NCBI RefSeq assembly: GCF_011038655.2
Contig: NZ_CP064954.1
Span: 2,170,001 to 2,234,000, forward strand
Length of the DNA stretch: 64,000 nt
Source of the DNA: Corynebacterium lizhenjunii
Lineage (GTDB): Bacteria > Actinomycetota > Actinomycetes > Mycobacteriales > Mycobacteriaceae
Direction: 5' to 3'
Part shown: one piece after another, positions 48,304 through 58,349 of the stretch
Layout: the number at the start of each line of letters is the position of its first letter
Numbering within the stretch: position 1 is the first letter of the stretch
Program-made: the position numbers and the translations under genes
The notes under the pieces: generated by a model
What the model was told of the DNA's origin: nothing
Database searches by the model: none
What the model saw: the letters and a program-made list of their open reading frames with translations, nothing else

Positions 48304-50418
48304 ATGCGCAGCTCCAAGGCCTCTGCCAACCCTCACCCAGCCACTAACCCAGCCATGCAAGAATTTGCCCCCGGTGCCGATGCCCCCGCAGCAGCCACCG
48401 CCAAAGCCGAACCGCGCAGCCCCGAGCGTCTGCCCAGCACCCCCGACCCCGAGGTGACACCAGAAGTCACCGCCGCACTTCGGGCCCTGCTCGACGGTAC
48501 CAATGCGGAGTTTCGCGCCAAACTGCGCGAATTTGGCGAGGACGCCTCGCTATACCCGCGCCCCGAACTAGACCTGGCCACCCAGCGCGAAGTGACGTTT
48601 AACAACGCCCAAAAAGTCCGCGACTTCGGCGGATTCCAGCTCGGGTTTAGGCCAGAAAATGGCGGACAGTCTCGCGCCAGGGAAGCCATGTCCACCCTCG
48701 AGGGCCTAGCGTGGATTGATGGATCACTGGCCGTTAAATCTGGCGTGCAGTGGGGACTATGGGGCGGGGCGCTCGACCAACTGGGCACCGACCGGCACAG
48801 TGAATGGGCCAAGAAAGCCGCCTCCCTGGAGATGCCCGGATGTTTTGCCATGACCGAGCGCGGACACGGATCCGATGTGCAGAACCTCGAAACGGTGGCC
48901 ACCTATGACCCGGCAACGCAAGAATTCATCATCGACACCCCGCGGCCATCTGCGGTCAAGAATTACATTGGCAACGCCGCCGTGCACGGGCGGGCAGCCG
49001 CCGTGTTTGCCCAACTGATTACCCCCGATTCCGACGGGCGCAGCAATGGCGTGCACTGCTTCATCGTGCCCATTCGCGATGAAGAGGGCAACCCACTGCC
49101 CGGCGTGACCATCGGCGACCACGGCCCCAAAGGCGGCCTGGTAGGCGTAGACAACGGCACCCTCGCCTTTGACAAAGTGCGCATCCCCCGCGAGAACCTG
49201 CTCAACCGCTTCGCAGACGTGAGCCCCGAAGGCAAGTACCACTCCCCCATTGCCAACAAGAACTCCCGCTTCTTTACCATGCTGGGCACCCTCATCCGCG
49301 GCCGGATTTCCGTTGCCGGTGCCGCCGGAGGAGCTACCCAGGCCTCCCTGGACATCGCGGTGCGCTACGCCAACCGCCGCCGCCAATTCGAAGGAGCCAC
49401 CGGGAATGAAAAGCGGCTGATCGAACACCGCGCACACCGGCGTCGGTTACTGATCCCCCTGGCGCGCACTTACGCCCTCCAACTGCTCTACAACCAAATC
49501 AACGACCGCTACCAAGAGCAACTGGCCCAGCAAGCCAGCGGCCAGTGGTCAGTTACCGAGCCCACCGAAGAGCAAAAATACGCCTCCCGCGAGATGGAGT
49601 CCCTAGCTGCCGCGATTAAGACCGCCGCCACCACCCACGCCAACCGCACCATCCAAGAATGCCGCGAGGCCTGCGGCGGTGCCGGATACATGGCAGAAAA
49701 CCGGCTGAGCATCTACCGCGCCGACGCCGATGTCTTTGCCACCTTCGAAGGCGATAACACCGTGCTGATTCAAATGGTGGGCAAGAACCTACTCACTGCA
49801 TACGGGCGGGATATGGCCGACATGTCGCCATGGGACATCGTCAAGTACGCAGCCAACACCGCCTCCGACGTGGTGCGCCGACGCACCGGATTTACCACCC
49901 GCCTGCAAAACCTGCGCGACCTGGTCGGCGACTCCGAATCCACCTCGCTGTTTGACGCCAACTTCCAAGCCCGCGTTATCGATGACCGCGCCCAATCCGT
50001 GCTGCGCTCGCTGGTGCGGCGCATCCAGCCCGCGCGTAAAGCCGACCGGATTCAAGCCGCCGCCATTGTTGACCAATGCCAAGACCACCTCATTGCCGTG
50101 GGCTGGGCCCGCGTGGACGCCCTGCTGGTCCAAGCTATGGTCGAAGCCGAACAAGAACTGGCCCCCGACTCCATGGAGCGGCGCGTGTTTGAACAACTGC
50201 GTCACCTCTTTGTGCTCAATACCATCGTCACCCACGCCGGCTGGTACCAAGAGCACAACCTCATCTCCGATGGCCGCATGAAAGCCGCCCGCGCCGCCAT
50301 CAACGACCTGGTGGACTCCCTGGCCCCCTGGTCGCTGGTGCTCGTCGACGCCTTTGGGCTACCCAAGGAAGTCTCCAACGTGCCCATGCTCACCGGCGCA
50401 GGGGTAGACCCGGCCTAA
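48304..50418 (+). CDS. acyl-CoA dehydrogenase/oxidase, ACOX-type
   Basis: This 704-aa flavoenzyme would oxidise acyl-CoA to 2-enoyl-CoA. Its length and motifs match acyl-CoA oxidases more than ordinary FadE: FAMTERGHGSDVQNLETVATYD, IPRENLLNRFADVSPEGKY, then CREACGGAGYMAENRLSIYR. The base Glu is in FATFEGDNTV, and a long C-terminal helical domain follows. The first ~75 residues are a disordered Ala/Pro extension including GADAPA, encoded by a TGCCGATGCC copy (48375). Whether electrons go to oxygen or to ETF cannot be read from the sequence. Confidence 0.88.
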   Translation: MRSSKASANPHPATNPAMQEFAPGADAPAAATAKAEPRSPERLPSTPDPEVTPEVTAALRALLDGTNAEFRAKLREFGEDASLYPRPELDLATQREVTFNNAQKVRDFGGFQLGFRPENGGQSRAREAMSTLEGLAWIDGSLAVKSGVQWGLWGGALDQLGTDRHSEWAKKAASLEMPGCFAMTERGHGSDVQNLETVATYDPATQEFIIDTPRPSAVKNYIGNAAVHGRAAAVFAQLITPDSDGRSNGVHCFIVPIRDEEGNPLPGVTIGDHGPKGGLVGVDNGTLAFDKVRIPRENLLNRFADVSPEGKYHSPIANKNSRFFTMLGTLIRGRISVAGAAGGATQASLDIAVRYANRRRQFEGATGNEKRLIEHRAHRRRLLIPLARTYALQLLYNQINDRYQEQLAQQASGQWSVTEPTEEQKYASREMESLAAAIKTAATTHANRTIQECREACGGAGYMAENRLSIYRADADVFATFEGDNTVLIQMVGKNLLTAYGRDMADMSPWDIVKYAANTASDVVRRRTGFTTRLQNLRDLVGDSESTSLFDANFQARVIDDRAQSVLRSLVRRIQPARKADRIQAAAIVDQCQDHLIAVGWARVDALLVQAMVEAEQELAPDSMERRVFEQLRHLFVLNTIVTHAGWYQEHNLISDGRMKAARAAINDLVDSLAPWSLVLVDAFGLPKEVSNVPMLTGAGVDPA

Positions 50419-50566
50419 AGCGGCGTTGGCAGGACGGCGCTGGCGGGCCGATGCCGCCAGCACCGGTGGCGAAGCGGCAGGGCGGATGCGGCAGGGCCGG
50501 GTGCGGCAGGGCCGGGGCACACGGGGCATCGGCAGACTAGGCACTGGTAGACAAGGCACTGGCCAG

Positions 50567-51436
50567 CTAGGCAGCCACCAGCCACACGGCCACAGCGTGG
50601 CTAATCGCGGCCGCCACCGTGGCAGAGTGGAAGTACTCGTGGTAACCAAACAGCCGAGCCTGGCGGCCGGGCCAGCGCGCGCCATAGACCACCGCACCGG
50701 CGGTGTAGATGAGCCCACCGGCTGCCAATAGCCACACCACCGCCGGGCCCGCACTGCGCCACAAGTGCGGAATAAGCGGCACCACCAGCCAGCCCAACAC
50801 CAAGTAGACCGCCACCCCCAACCACCGCGGGTGCGTGGGCCACAGCAGATTGAGCGCCACCGCCGCCACCGCGCCCACCCACGCGATGGCCAGGATCCAC
50901 CGGCCCATCGTGCCGGAATCCGTTAGCACCAACAACGGGGTGTAGGTCGCGGCAATGAACACCGCGATTGTCGAATGATCAGCCCGGCGCCACCACGCCA
51001 CCGTGCGCGCCAAGCGCCACGGCACCAGGTGATACGCCCCCGAGACCGCAAATAGCGCCACACTACACACCGCGTACACATTGACCGCCAACGCCTGGCC
51101 GGCCGGCAACGTCACCCACGCGAAGATTCCCAGCACCAGCGCCGCAAAGAAGAATACCGCCGCCGCTACCGCGTGAATCCAGCCACGCAAGCGCGGGCGC
51201 TCTCCGCGCGCCGCCGGTGCCAGGCCAGGCCGGGGGCCATGCTGCGGGGAGCGGAGTTGGGACTGGGGTTGCAGCTGGGGCTGCTGTTGCGAGTGCAGCT
51301 GGGGCTGCTGCGGGCGGTGCAAGTGCGCGGCGGCCTGTGCGGTAGCTTGCGCGGCGGCCTGCGCAGCATCCTGCGTGGTGCGCGCCGCGGCGGCCTGCGA
51401 TTGGGAATCCCCCGCCATACGGCCCGGGTGGGACAT
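50567..51436 (-). CDS. hemolysin III/TrhA-family membrane protein with Gln-rich N-terminus
   Basis: This is a PAQR-type protein of seven membrane helices (about residues 85-289). Family motifs are AYHLVPW, RADHSTIAVFIAATYTPL and FHSATVAAAISH. Its Asp and His residues probably bind zinc. I start it at MSHPGRMAG (51436, 289 aa). The first ~75 residues are cytoplasmic and low-complexity (AAAQATAQAAA, then QPQLHSQQQPQLQPQ). Members regulate membrane fluidity, and direct haemolytic activity is doubtful. Confidence 0.85.
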   Translation of the reverse strand: MSHPGRMAGDSQSQAAAARTTQDAAQAAAQATAQAAAHLHRPQQPQLHSQQQPQLQPQSQLRSPQHGPRPGLAPAARGERPRLRGWIHAVAAAVFFFAALVLGIFAWVTLPAGQALAVNVYAVCSVALFAVSGAYHLVPWRLARTVAWWRRADHSTIAVFIAATYTPLLVLTDSGTMGRWILAIAWVGAVAAVALNLLWPTHPRWLGVAVYLVLGWLVVPLIPHLWRSAGPAVVWLLAAGGLIYTAGAVVYGARWPGRQARLFGYHEYFHSATVAAAISHAVAVWLVAA

Positions 51437-51570
51437 GGGTGCCTGCTTTCTACAGTAAGTGGCCGTGAAGCCAGAAGGGCCGGGGAGCTTGGGAAACACC
51501 CTTACCTACGTGCGCGTAAGTTTAGCACGGGAATTAGGGGCGCCAGCTGGCAGGCCCTAGAATCAACCGG

Positions 51571-52614
51571 ATGAAAAGAATTCGCTCCTCTCTCATAGCG
51601 TGTCTCATGGCTTCTTCTCTGCTGGCTACACCGGTGGCCCACGCGCAGTCCTCAAACCCCTTTTTGCAACCTGCGCCCCTTCCACAAGGCTCCTCACAGG
51701 TGCTACCTGCCGTGCCGAACCACTCCCAGCCGCACACCGACCCCACCCAGGCCCACGTGGTGGCGCTGCGCCACAAGCACGACAACCTCTATGAGGTAGA
51801 CATCTACTCCCCGGCGTTGCAGGAGACCATCACTAATAACTTGCTCTTGCCCCGCGAGGACACCCCGCGGCCCACCCTGTACCTAATGCAGGGCTCCGAT
51901 GGCGGCCAGACCGGGTCCACCTGGCCGGTGAACACCAAGTACGAGGAGTTCTTTGCGGATAAGCACGTGCAGGTCATCTCCCCTATCGGCGGGCGCCGCA
52001 CCTTCTTCACGGACTGGAAGTCCACCGGGCCGGATGGGCCGAACACGTATTGGAAGACCTACTTCACTAAAGAATTGCCCATCGTGATGGAACGCGACTT
52101 CAAGGGCAATGGGCGCGCGGCTATTGCCGGGTTGTCCATGTCGGGCGTGGGCGCGCTCAATGCAGCCATTGCCGCGCCGGAGCAGTACCAAGCGGTCGCC
52201 GCGCTGAGCACCTACCCGTCGACCACCTCGCTGCTAGGCCGCCTGGTGCAAACCCTGGTGGTCGCTGATGGCGGCGGCCAGGTCCAGAACCTGTGGGGTT
52301 GGTGGGATGATCCCGCCTGGCTGCGCAATGACCCCTACGCCCAGACCGAGCGCCTCCGCGGGATAAAGGTCTACACCTCGACCGGCAACGGCCTGGTCCG
52401 CAACTTTGCGGGCTTTAGCTTCGAGACGGTCAAGGAGGCCATCGGCGAGTGGGGCGCCCGGCTGATGACGGACCCCTGGGTCAATGATGCCCGCGCCAAA
52501 GGCGTGGAGGTGCACTACGACCGGGAGGGCTACGGCATCCACAATTGGGACTTCTTCGAAGAGCACCTCTATAAGGCCTGGCACACCACCCTGGGTCCGG
52601 CGCTCGGCGCCTAA
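51571..52614 (+). CDS. cmt: corynomycolyltransferase (antigen 85 family)
   Basis: This secreted enzyme transfers mycolates onto trehalose or arabinogalactan in the outer membrane. The signal peptide ends TPVAHA-QS (about residue 26). The esterase domain has LYLMQGSDGG, the nucleophile Ser in AIAGLSMSGVGALNAA, WWDDPAWLRNDP, and the catalytic His in YGIHNWDFFEEHL. At 347 aa it has no C-terminal LGFP repeats. The exact paralogue (CmtA/B/C) cannot be told from this alone. Confidence 0.93.
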   Translation: MKRIRSSLIACLMASSLLATPVAHAQSSNPFLQPAPLPQGSSQVLPAVPNHSQPHTDPTQAHVVALRHKHDNLYEVDIYSPALQETITNNLLLPREDTPRPTLYLMQGSDGGQTGSTWPVNTKYEEFFADKHVQVISPIGGRRTFFTDWKSTGPDGPNTYWKTYFTKELPIVMERDFKGNGRAAIAGLSMSGVGALNAAIAAPEQYQAVAALSTYPSTTSLLGRLVQTLVVADGGGQVQNLWGWWDDPAWLRNDPYAQTERLRGIKVYTSTGNGLVRNFAGFSFETVKEAIGEWGARLMTDPWVNDARAKGVEVHYDREGYGIHNWDFFEEHLYKAWHTTLGPALGA

Positions 52615-52761
52615 GGTGCCAAGCTGCGGCTGAGCCCCACCCCAGGCCCAGAGGCTGCAGCTTGCCGATGCCCCCGCCGCACCAGGCTGCCAGTCGCGCC
52701 GGGTTGCCCGCACCAGGCTGCCCCGCGCCGGGCCCGGTGGTGTGGGACCCGGCGGTGCGGG

Positions 52762-55110
52762 CTAGTCGACTACCGAGTTCGCGCCCACGGCATGGCCGAA
52801 GAGATCGGGCAGCGTCGCGGACCAGGCCTCGACCAGCTCGGCAACAGCAACCTGGTCGTGTCCGGCGAAGGTGAACTGGCCGTCATCGGTGGTCTTGCCA
52901 ATAATGGCAGCGGGCACGCCGTGTTCGGCGGCGCGAGCCAAGACGGCATCGGCACGGTCGGCGGAGGTGGCCACCACGGCGCGGGAGGCGGACTCTGCAA
53001 AGGCAGCCACAAAGGCGTCCTCGTGGACCTGGCTCAGGTCCAGCTCCACGCCCACGCCGGTGCGCTTAATCATCTCAAACACGGTCACGGCCAGGCCGCC
53101 CTCGGAGACGTCATGGGCGGCGGTGAGCAGCTCATTGCCCACGAAGAAGTCCGCCAGGCGGGCCTCGTTGGCCAGGTCCACGCGCGGCGGCATGCCGTTG
53201 AGGCCAGCGCCGGAGACCTGCTGCCAGATGGAACCACCGAACTCATCAAAGGTCTCACCCAGGGCGATGAGCACCTGCGGCTCACCCACCTGCGGCAGGG
53301 AGTTCTTAATGGTGTCCTCCACGTTGTCAATGACACCCAGCACGCCAACCACCGGGGTGGGCAAAATCGGCTCATCGCCAGTCTGGTTGTAGAAGGAGAC
53401 GTTGCCGCCGGAGACGGGAATGCCGAGCTCCACGGCGCCATCGGCAAGCCCGTGCACGGACTCGCGGAACTGCCACATGACATCCGGGTTTTCCGGGGAG
53501 CCATAGTTAAGGCAGTTGGTCACGGCCACGGGGCGGGCGCCGGTTACGGCGACGTTGCGGTAGGACTCCGCCAGGGCCAGGCGGGCGCCGGTGTTGGGGT
53601 CGAGTTTGGTGTAGCGCCCGGAGGCATCGGCAGACACGGCCACGCCGCGGCCGGATTCTTCATCGATACGCAGCACACCGGCGTCGGCATGCTGGGCCTG
53701 TACGGTGTTGCCGCGCACGTAGCGGTCGTATTGGTTGGTGATGAAGTCGCGGGAGCACAGCGCGGGGGAGGCCACCAGCTGGCGCAGGGCACTGCCAAGT
53801 GGGGCCTGCTCAACGCCGCGGAACTGCTGGAGCTCATCTTGCCAGGCAGGGCGCGCGTAGGGGCGCTGGTACTCGGGGGCCTCATCGGCGATGGTTCCCG
53901 CCGGGGCGTCGACCACGACCTCGCCCTGGTGGCGGATGACCAGGTGCTTGCCGTCAGTGACCTGCCCAATTTCGGCGCAGGTTACGTCCCAGTGGGCGCA
54001 GATTTCCTTGAATTTCTCCACGTTGTCCGGTGTGACCACGGCGCACATGCGCTCCTGGGACTCAGAGGCCAGGATTTCTGCCGCGGTCATGTTTTCTGCG
54101 CGCAGCGGCACGGCGTCCAGGTTGACCTCCATGCCTCCGTCTCCCGATGCCGCCAGCTCCGAGGTCGCACACGCCAGGCCAGCTCCGCCCAGGTCCTGGA
54201 TGCCCACGACCACGCCCGCCTTGTATAGGTCCAGGCAGCATTCAATAAGGACTTTTTCTGCGAAGGGATCGCCAACCTGCACGGCGGGCAGCTTGCGCTC
54301 CGCGCCGTCTTCAAAGCTGTCCGATGCCAGCACCGAAACACCGCCGATGCCGTCCAGGCCCGTGCGCGAGCCGAACAACATCACCTTATTGCCCGTGCCG
54401 GAGGCAAAAGCCAACTTGAGGTCTTCAACCTTTAGGGTGCCCACGCACAGGGCGTTGACCAGCGGGTTGCCGGCGTAGGAGGCGTCGAAGACGGTCTCGC
54501 CGCCGATGTTGGGCAGGCCCAGGCAGTTGCCGTAGTGGGAAATGCCGCCCACCACGCCGGGCAGGACGCGTTTGGTATCGGGGGCATCGGCAGGCCCAAA
54601 GCGCAATTGGTCCATCACGGCAATCGGGCGCGCGCCCATGGCCATAATGTCACGCACAATGCCGCCCACACCCGTGGCAGCACCCTGGTGCGGCTCCACG
54701 TAGGAGGGATGGTTGTGGGACTCCACGCGGAACGTCACCGCGTTGCCGCCGCCGATGTCAACCACACCGGCGTTCTCCCCAATGCCGGCGAGGATCTTCT
54801 CCCCCATCTCCGGGGTCATGGTTTCCCCAAAGTAGCGCAGGTGCGTCTTGGAGGACTTATAGGAGCAGTGCTCCGACCACATCACCGAGTACATGGTCAG
54901 CTCCGCGTCCGAGGGGCGCCGGCCCAGGATCTCCTTGATGCGCGCGTACTCATCATCCTTAAGCCCCAGCTCGCGGTAGGGCTGGACCAGGTCCGGGGTG
55001 GCCTGGGCGTTAGCCACGGTGTCATTGTGAACGGCCCCCGCAGCGCCAGCAGCCTTGTCGGCGCTGGCAGCGGCCTGGCCAGCAGCCTTGTCAGCAGCGT
55101 TATTAGTCAC
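52762..55110 (-). CDS. purL: phosphoribosylformylglycinamidine synthase, large subunit
   Basis: PurL makes FGAM from FGAR with ammonia supplied by PurQ and assembled by PurS. The 782-aa small-type PurL contains [12 protein letters not shown], the ATP-binding loop [20 protein letters not shown], and [16 protein letters not shown]. The C-terminal half has [13 protein letters not shown] and [14 protein letters not shown]. The N-terminus has an added repeat, [17 protein letters not shown]. The GTG start has AAGGAG, which overlaps the purQ stop, as ribosome-binding site. Three TGCCGATGCC copies (52945, 53623, 54583) fall in this gene, encoding RADAV, SADAS and PADAP. Confidence 0.96.
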   Translation of the reverse strand: MTNNAADKAAGQAAASADKAAGAAGAVHNDTVANAQATPDLVQPYRELGLKDDEYARIKEILGRRPSDAELTMYSVMWSEHCSYKSSKTHLRYFGETMTPEMGEKILAGIGENAGVVDIGGGNAVTFRVESHNHPSYVEPHQGAATGVGGIVRDIMAMGARPIAVMDQLRFGPADAPDTKRVLPGVVGGISHYGNCLGLPNIGGETVFDASYAGNPLVNALCVGTLKVEDLKLAFASGTGNKVMLFGSRTGLDGIGGVSVLASDSFEDGAERKLPAVQVGDPFAEKVLIECCLDLYKAGVVVGIQDLGGAGLACATSELAASGDGGMEVNLDAVPLRAENMTAAEILASESQERMCAVVTPDNVEKFKEICAHWDVTCAEIGQVTDGKHLVIRHQGEVVVDAPAGTIADEAPEYQRPYARPAWQDELQQFRGVEQAPLGSALRQLVASPALCSRDFITNQYDRYVRGNTVQAQHADAGVLRIDEESGRGVAVSADASGRYTKLDPNTGARLALAESYRNVAVTGARPVAVTNCLNYGSPENPDVMWQFRESVHGLADGAVELGIPVSGGNVSFYNQTGDEPILPTPVVGVLGVIDNVEDTIKNSLPQVGEPQVLIALGETFDEFGGSIWQQVSGAGLNGMPPRVDLANEARLADFFVGNELLTAAHDVSEGGLAVTVFEMIKRTGVGVELDLSQVHEDAFVAAFAESASRAVVATSADRADAVLARAAEHGVPAAIIGKTTDDGQFTFAGHDQVAVAELVEAWSATLPDLFGHAVGANSVVD

Positions 55111-55122
55111 AGGTCCTACTCC

Positions 55123-55800
55123 TTAGACAGATGCCGTCACGGCATTGATTGCGGACACGAACAGGCCCAGGCCATCCGTGGACGGGCCGGTAAGCTCTTC
55201 CACGGCGTGCTCCGGGTGCGGCATCAGGCCTACGACCCGGCCGGACTCATTAGTCACCCCGGCAATGCCGTTGAGGGAGCCATTGAAGTTATCTGTGTAG
55301 CGGAAGACCACCTGGCCTTCGCCTTCGAGGCGCTCCAGGGTCTGGGCGTCGACCTGGAAGCGGCCCTCGCCATGCTTGGCGGGGACGAAGATTTTATCGC
55401 CCTGGTTAAACTGCGTGGTCCACGCGGTTTGGGCGTTGGTTACCTCCAGGTAGGTGTCTACGCAGTGGAAGTGCAGGCCCTGGTTGCGGGTCAAAGCACC
55501 AGGCAGCAGGCCGGCCTCGGTCAAAATTTGGAAGCCGTTGCAAATGCCCAGTACCGGCATACCACCCCGGGCGGCATCGATGACCGAGCGCATAACCGGC
55601 GCCAGCGCTGAGATAGCGCCGGTGCGCAGGTAGTCGCCATAAGAAAAGCCGCCGGGCACCACCACGGCGTCTACTCCGTGCAGGTCTGCATCCGCGTGCC
55701 AGAGGCTTACTACCTCTGCACCGGCTAGGCGGGCTGCGCGGGCGGCGTCAACATCATCCAGCGTGCCGGGGAAGGTAATGACTCCGATTTTCGCAGCCAT
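55123..55800 (-). CDS. purQ: phosphoribosylformylglycinamidine synthase, glutaminase subunit
   Basis: This class I amidotransferase (225 aa) has the nucleophile Cys in [13 protein letters not shown] and [10 protein letters not shown]. The catalytic His/Glu pair is MPHPEHAVE. It delivers ammonia to PurL. Its start abuts the purS stop and it is followed at 12 bp by purL. Confidence 0.97.
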   Translation of the reverse strand: MAAKIGVITFPGTLDDVDAARAARLAGAEVVSLWHADADLHGVDAVVVPGGFSYGDYLRTGAISALAPVMRSVIDAARGGMPVLGICNGFQILTEAGLLPGALTRNQGLHFHCVDTYLEVTNAQTAWTTQFNQGDKIFVPAKHGEGRFQVDAQTLERLEGEGQVVFRYTDNFNGSLNGIAGVTNESGRVVGLMPHPEHAVEELTGPSTDGLGLFVSAINAVTASV

Positions 55801-56043
55801 TTACTTAACCTCCGCGCTGACTACCTCGTAGTCCTCGATGACGGTATTAGCCAGCAGCGTGGCGGCAACTTTGTCCAGGTCCGCGGCCGAAACCGAGTCA
55901 TCTACCTCGATTTCAAAGCGCTTGCCCTGGCGGACGTCTGCCACCCCTTGGACCCCAATGCGCCCCAGGGCGCGAACGACAGCCTGGCCCTGCGGATCCA
56001 AAATTTCCGCCTTGGGCATGACATTGACAACTACACGAGCCAT
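55801..56043 (-). CDS. purS: phosphoribosylformylglycinamidine synthase subunit PurS
   Basis: This 80-aa subunit bridges PurQ and PurL. Family landmarks are VNVMPKAEILDPQGQAVVRALGRIG and GKRFEIEVDD. It is first in the purSQL operon, directly abutting purQ. Confidence 0.95.
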   Translation of the reverse strand: MARVVVNVMPKAEILDPQGQAVVRALGRIGVQGVADVRQGKRFEIEVDDSVSAADLDKVAATLLANTVIEDYEVVSAEVK

Positions 56044-56131
56044 GAATTTTTGCCTTACTGTACGTGAGTGTTAGATGCCCGCCCAGTTTAGCCCGCTAAC
56101 AGGGCTATCTCCTAACTTGCCCAGCCGGGGC

Positions 56132-58288
56132 CTACTCCTCCAACCCGGTGGCTTTGTTAATGCTCCAGGCGTACTCAAACGCGCTTTGCCGCCACTTATC
56201 GTAGCGCCCGGAGACACCGCCGTGCCCGGCCACCATTTCGGTCTTGAGCAAAAACTTCCCGCCGGTAGCTACATCGCGCAGCTTGGCCACCCACTTGGCT
56301 GGCTCCACGTAGAGCACGCGCGTGTCATTGAGCGAGGTAATGGCCAAAATGTCCGGGTAGTCCTTGGCCTCAATGTTCTCATACGGCGCATAGGACTTCA
56401 TGTAGTCATAAACTTCCGGATCATGGTACGGGTCGCCCCATTCGTCCCATTCGATAACCGTCAGCGGCAGCTCCGGCATCAAGATGGAGGTCAGCGGGTC
56501 CACAAACGGCACCGAAGCCTGAATGCCCACAAAGCGGTCCGGCGCCATATTGGCCACCGCGCCCATCAGCAGCCCCCCGGCAGAACCGCCTTCGGCCACC
56601 AGCTGCGCTGGGGTGGTTACCTGGCGGGCAATCAGGTCATCAGCGACATCAATAAAGTCCGTAAACGTGTTCTTCTTCTGCAGCAACTTGCCCTGGTCAT
56701 ACCAGTTGCGCCCCATTTCACCGCCGCCGCGCACGTGCGCCATGGCATAGATCATCCCCCTATCCATCAGGGACAGGCGGAATACGGAGAAGTACGGGTC
56801 CAGGCTGGTCTCATAGGACCCATAGCCGTAGAGCAGCGTGGGGTTGACCTGCGTGCGGTCCAGGTCCGCCCGGTGCACCACGGACACCGGGATCTGCGCC
56901 CCGTCGCGCGCCTGCGTCCATATCCGGTAAGCCACATAATCATCCGGGTTGTACCCGCCGGGTACTTCCTGCTCTTTGAGCAGCGTGTACTCCCCGGTGG
57001 CCACCCGATAATCAAAAAGTTGCCCCGGTTGGATAAAGGAGGTGTAGCTCACCCGCAGCACCGGCGCGTCCCACTCCGGGTTGCCGCCCACGCTGACGGT
57101 GTAGAGCTCCTCTGCGAAGTTGAGTTCCTTGAACTCACCCCAGTGCCCGCCGTCAAGGTGCATGATGGCTACCTTGCCGATGCCCCCGTGCCTATACCCC
57201 ACCACGATCTGATCACGGTAGGTATCCACGCCTTCAATGCGGGTGCTCTCTGCATGTGCCATGAGCACTGGCAGCTCCCGCAGGCCGGGAAGGTCATCGC
57301 CGGCCACAGCTGGGCTGTAGGCGATTTCAAAGTTGACCCCGGTGGCGTTGTGGGTAACTATCCACAGGTCTTCACCGTTTACCACGGCGTGGTCCACGTC
57401 GTATTCCACCCCGGATTCGCGCTGCCACAACCGGCGGAACTCGCCTTCGGGGTTGTCTTGTTCGAGCACCCAGAACTCGCTAGTCACCTTCGAGGCCATG
57501 GAGATAAACAGATACTTTTCGCTGCGGGAGGCCCCCACGCCCAGCGAGAAGTGCTCATCAGCCTCATGGAATACCTTCACGTCCTCCGATTGCGGGGTGC
57601 CCACGCGGTGGCGCCAGACGGTATCTGGCCGCCAGGCATCATCAACGGTGACGTAGAAGATGTAGTCATCGCCTACCCAGAGGGCGCCGTAGAAAATCCC
57701 CTCCAGGTGGTCGTCTAGCAGCTGACCGGTATCAATGTCCTTGATAAACAGCTCAAAGCGCTCATCCCCGGCGTTGTCCACCGAATACGCCAACAGCTTT
57801 CCGGAGTCTGAGACTGCCTGCGCCCCCATGGCAAAAAACTCCGTGCCTTCCGCCAACTCATTAGCGTCGAGCACCACCTGCTCCCCATCCAGGGTGCCTT
57901 CTTCCGGCACCACTGGCGCTACCCACGGGTCTGCACCCGCGGTTACGGGTACCCGGCAGGACATGCCATAGTTCTTTCCTTCCTCGGTGCGCCCGAAGTA
58001 CCAGTAATTCCCCCGCCGCACCGGCACGGACATATCCGTTTCCTTGATCCGGGACTTGACCTCTTGGAAGATGTTTTCCGTCAGCGTCTCCAGGTGCGCC
58101 GTCTGCGCCTGCGTGTACTCATTTTCTATGCGCAGATACTCCAGGGTCTCCGCAGATTCCTTATCGCGCAACCATTCGTAGTCATCCACAAAGTCCCGTC
58201 CATGGAAGGAGCGAACCACGGGTCGCTTCGGGGCCACTGGGGCCCCTGGGACCACAGACTCTACAGGTGCAGCATGCTTTTCACTCAT
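56132..58288 (-). CDS. ptrB: S9 family oligopeptidase B (prolyl oligopeptidase family)
   Basis: This 718-aa cytoplasmic serine peptidase has an N-terminal beta-propeller (about residues 75-430) and a C-terminal alpha/beta hydrolase. The nucleophile Ser is in VAEGGSAGGLLMGAV. AHVRGGGEMGRNWYDQGK is typical of oligopeptidase B, and the catalytic His is near AGHGGVSGRYD. It should cleave short peptides after basic residues. A TGCCGATGCC copy at 57175 reads in a different frame (GGIGKVAI). Confidence 0.93.
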   Translation of the reverse strand: MSEKHAAPVESVVPGAPVAPKRPVVRSFHGRDFVDDYEWLRDKESAETLEYLRIENEYTQAQTAHLETLTENIFQEVKSRIKETDMSVPVRRGNYWYFGRTEEGKNYGMSCRVPVTAGADPWVAPVVPEEGTLDGEQVVLDANELAEGTEFFAMGAQAVSDSGKLLAYSVDNAGDERFELFIKDIDTGQLLDDHLEGIFYGALWVGDDYIFYVTVDDAWRPDTVWRHRVGTPQSEDVKVFHEADEHFSLGVGASRSEKYLFISMASKVTSEFWVLEQDNPEGEFRRLWQRESGVEYDVDHAVVNGEDLWIVTHNATGVNFEIAYSPAVAGDDLPGLRELPVLMAHAESTRIEGVDTYRDQIVVGYRHGGIGKVAIMHLDGGHWGEFKELNFAEELYTVSVGGNPEWDAPVLRVSYTSFIQPGQLFDYRVATGEYTLLKEQEVPGGYNPDDYVAYRIWTQARDGAQIPVSVVHRADLDRTQVNPTLLYGYGSYETSLDPYFSVFRLSLMDRGMIYAMAHVRGGGEMGRNWYDQGKLLQKKNTFTDFIDVADDLIARQVTTPAQLVAEGGSAGGLLMGAVANMAPDRFVGIQASVPFVDPLTSILMPELPLTVIEWDEWGDPYHDPEVYDYMKSYAPYENIEAKDYPDILAITSLNDTRVLYVEPAKWVAKLRDVATGGKFLLKTEMVAGHGGVSGRYDKWRQSAFEYAWSINKATGLEE

Positions 58289-58349
58289 GGCGCCCCAGTG
58301 TACGCGCCGTCACCCCCGACCCCGGCACCCGGCCGCTAAGCTACCGGCC

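Noticed and set aside
48304..50418. Calling the dehydrogenase FadE5 by analogy with the mycobacterial fabG4-fadA2 neighbourhood
   Set aside because: The motifs and the 704-aa length match the acyl-CoA oxidase family instead.
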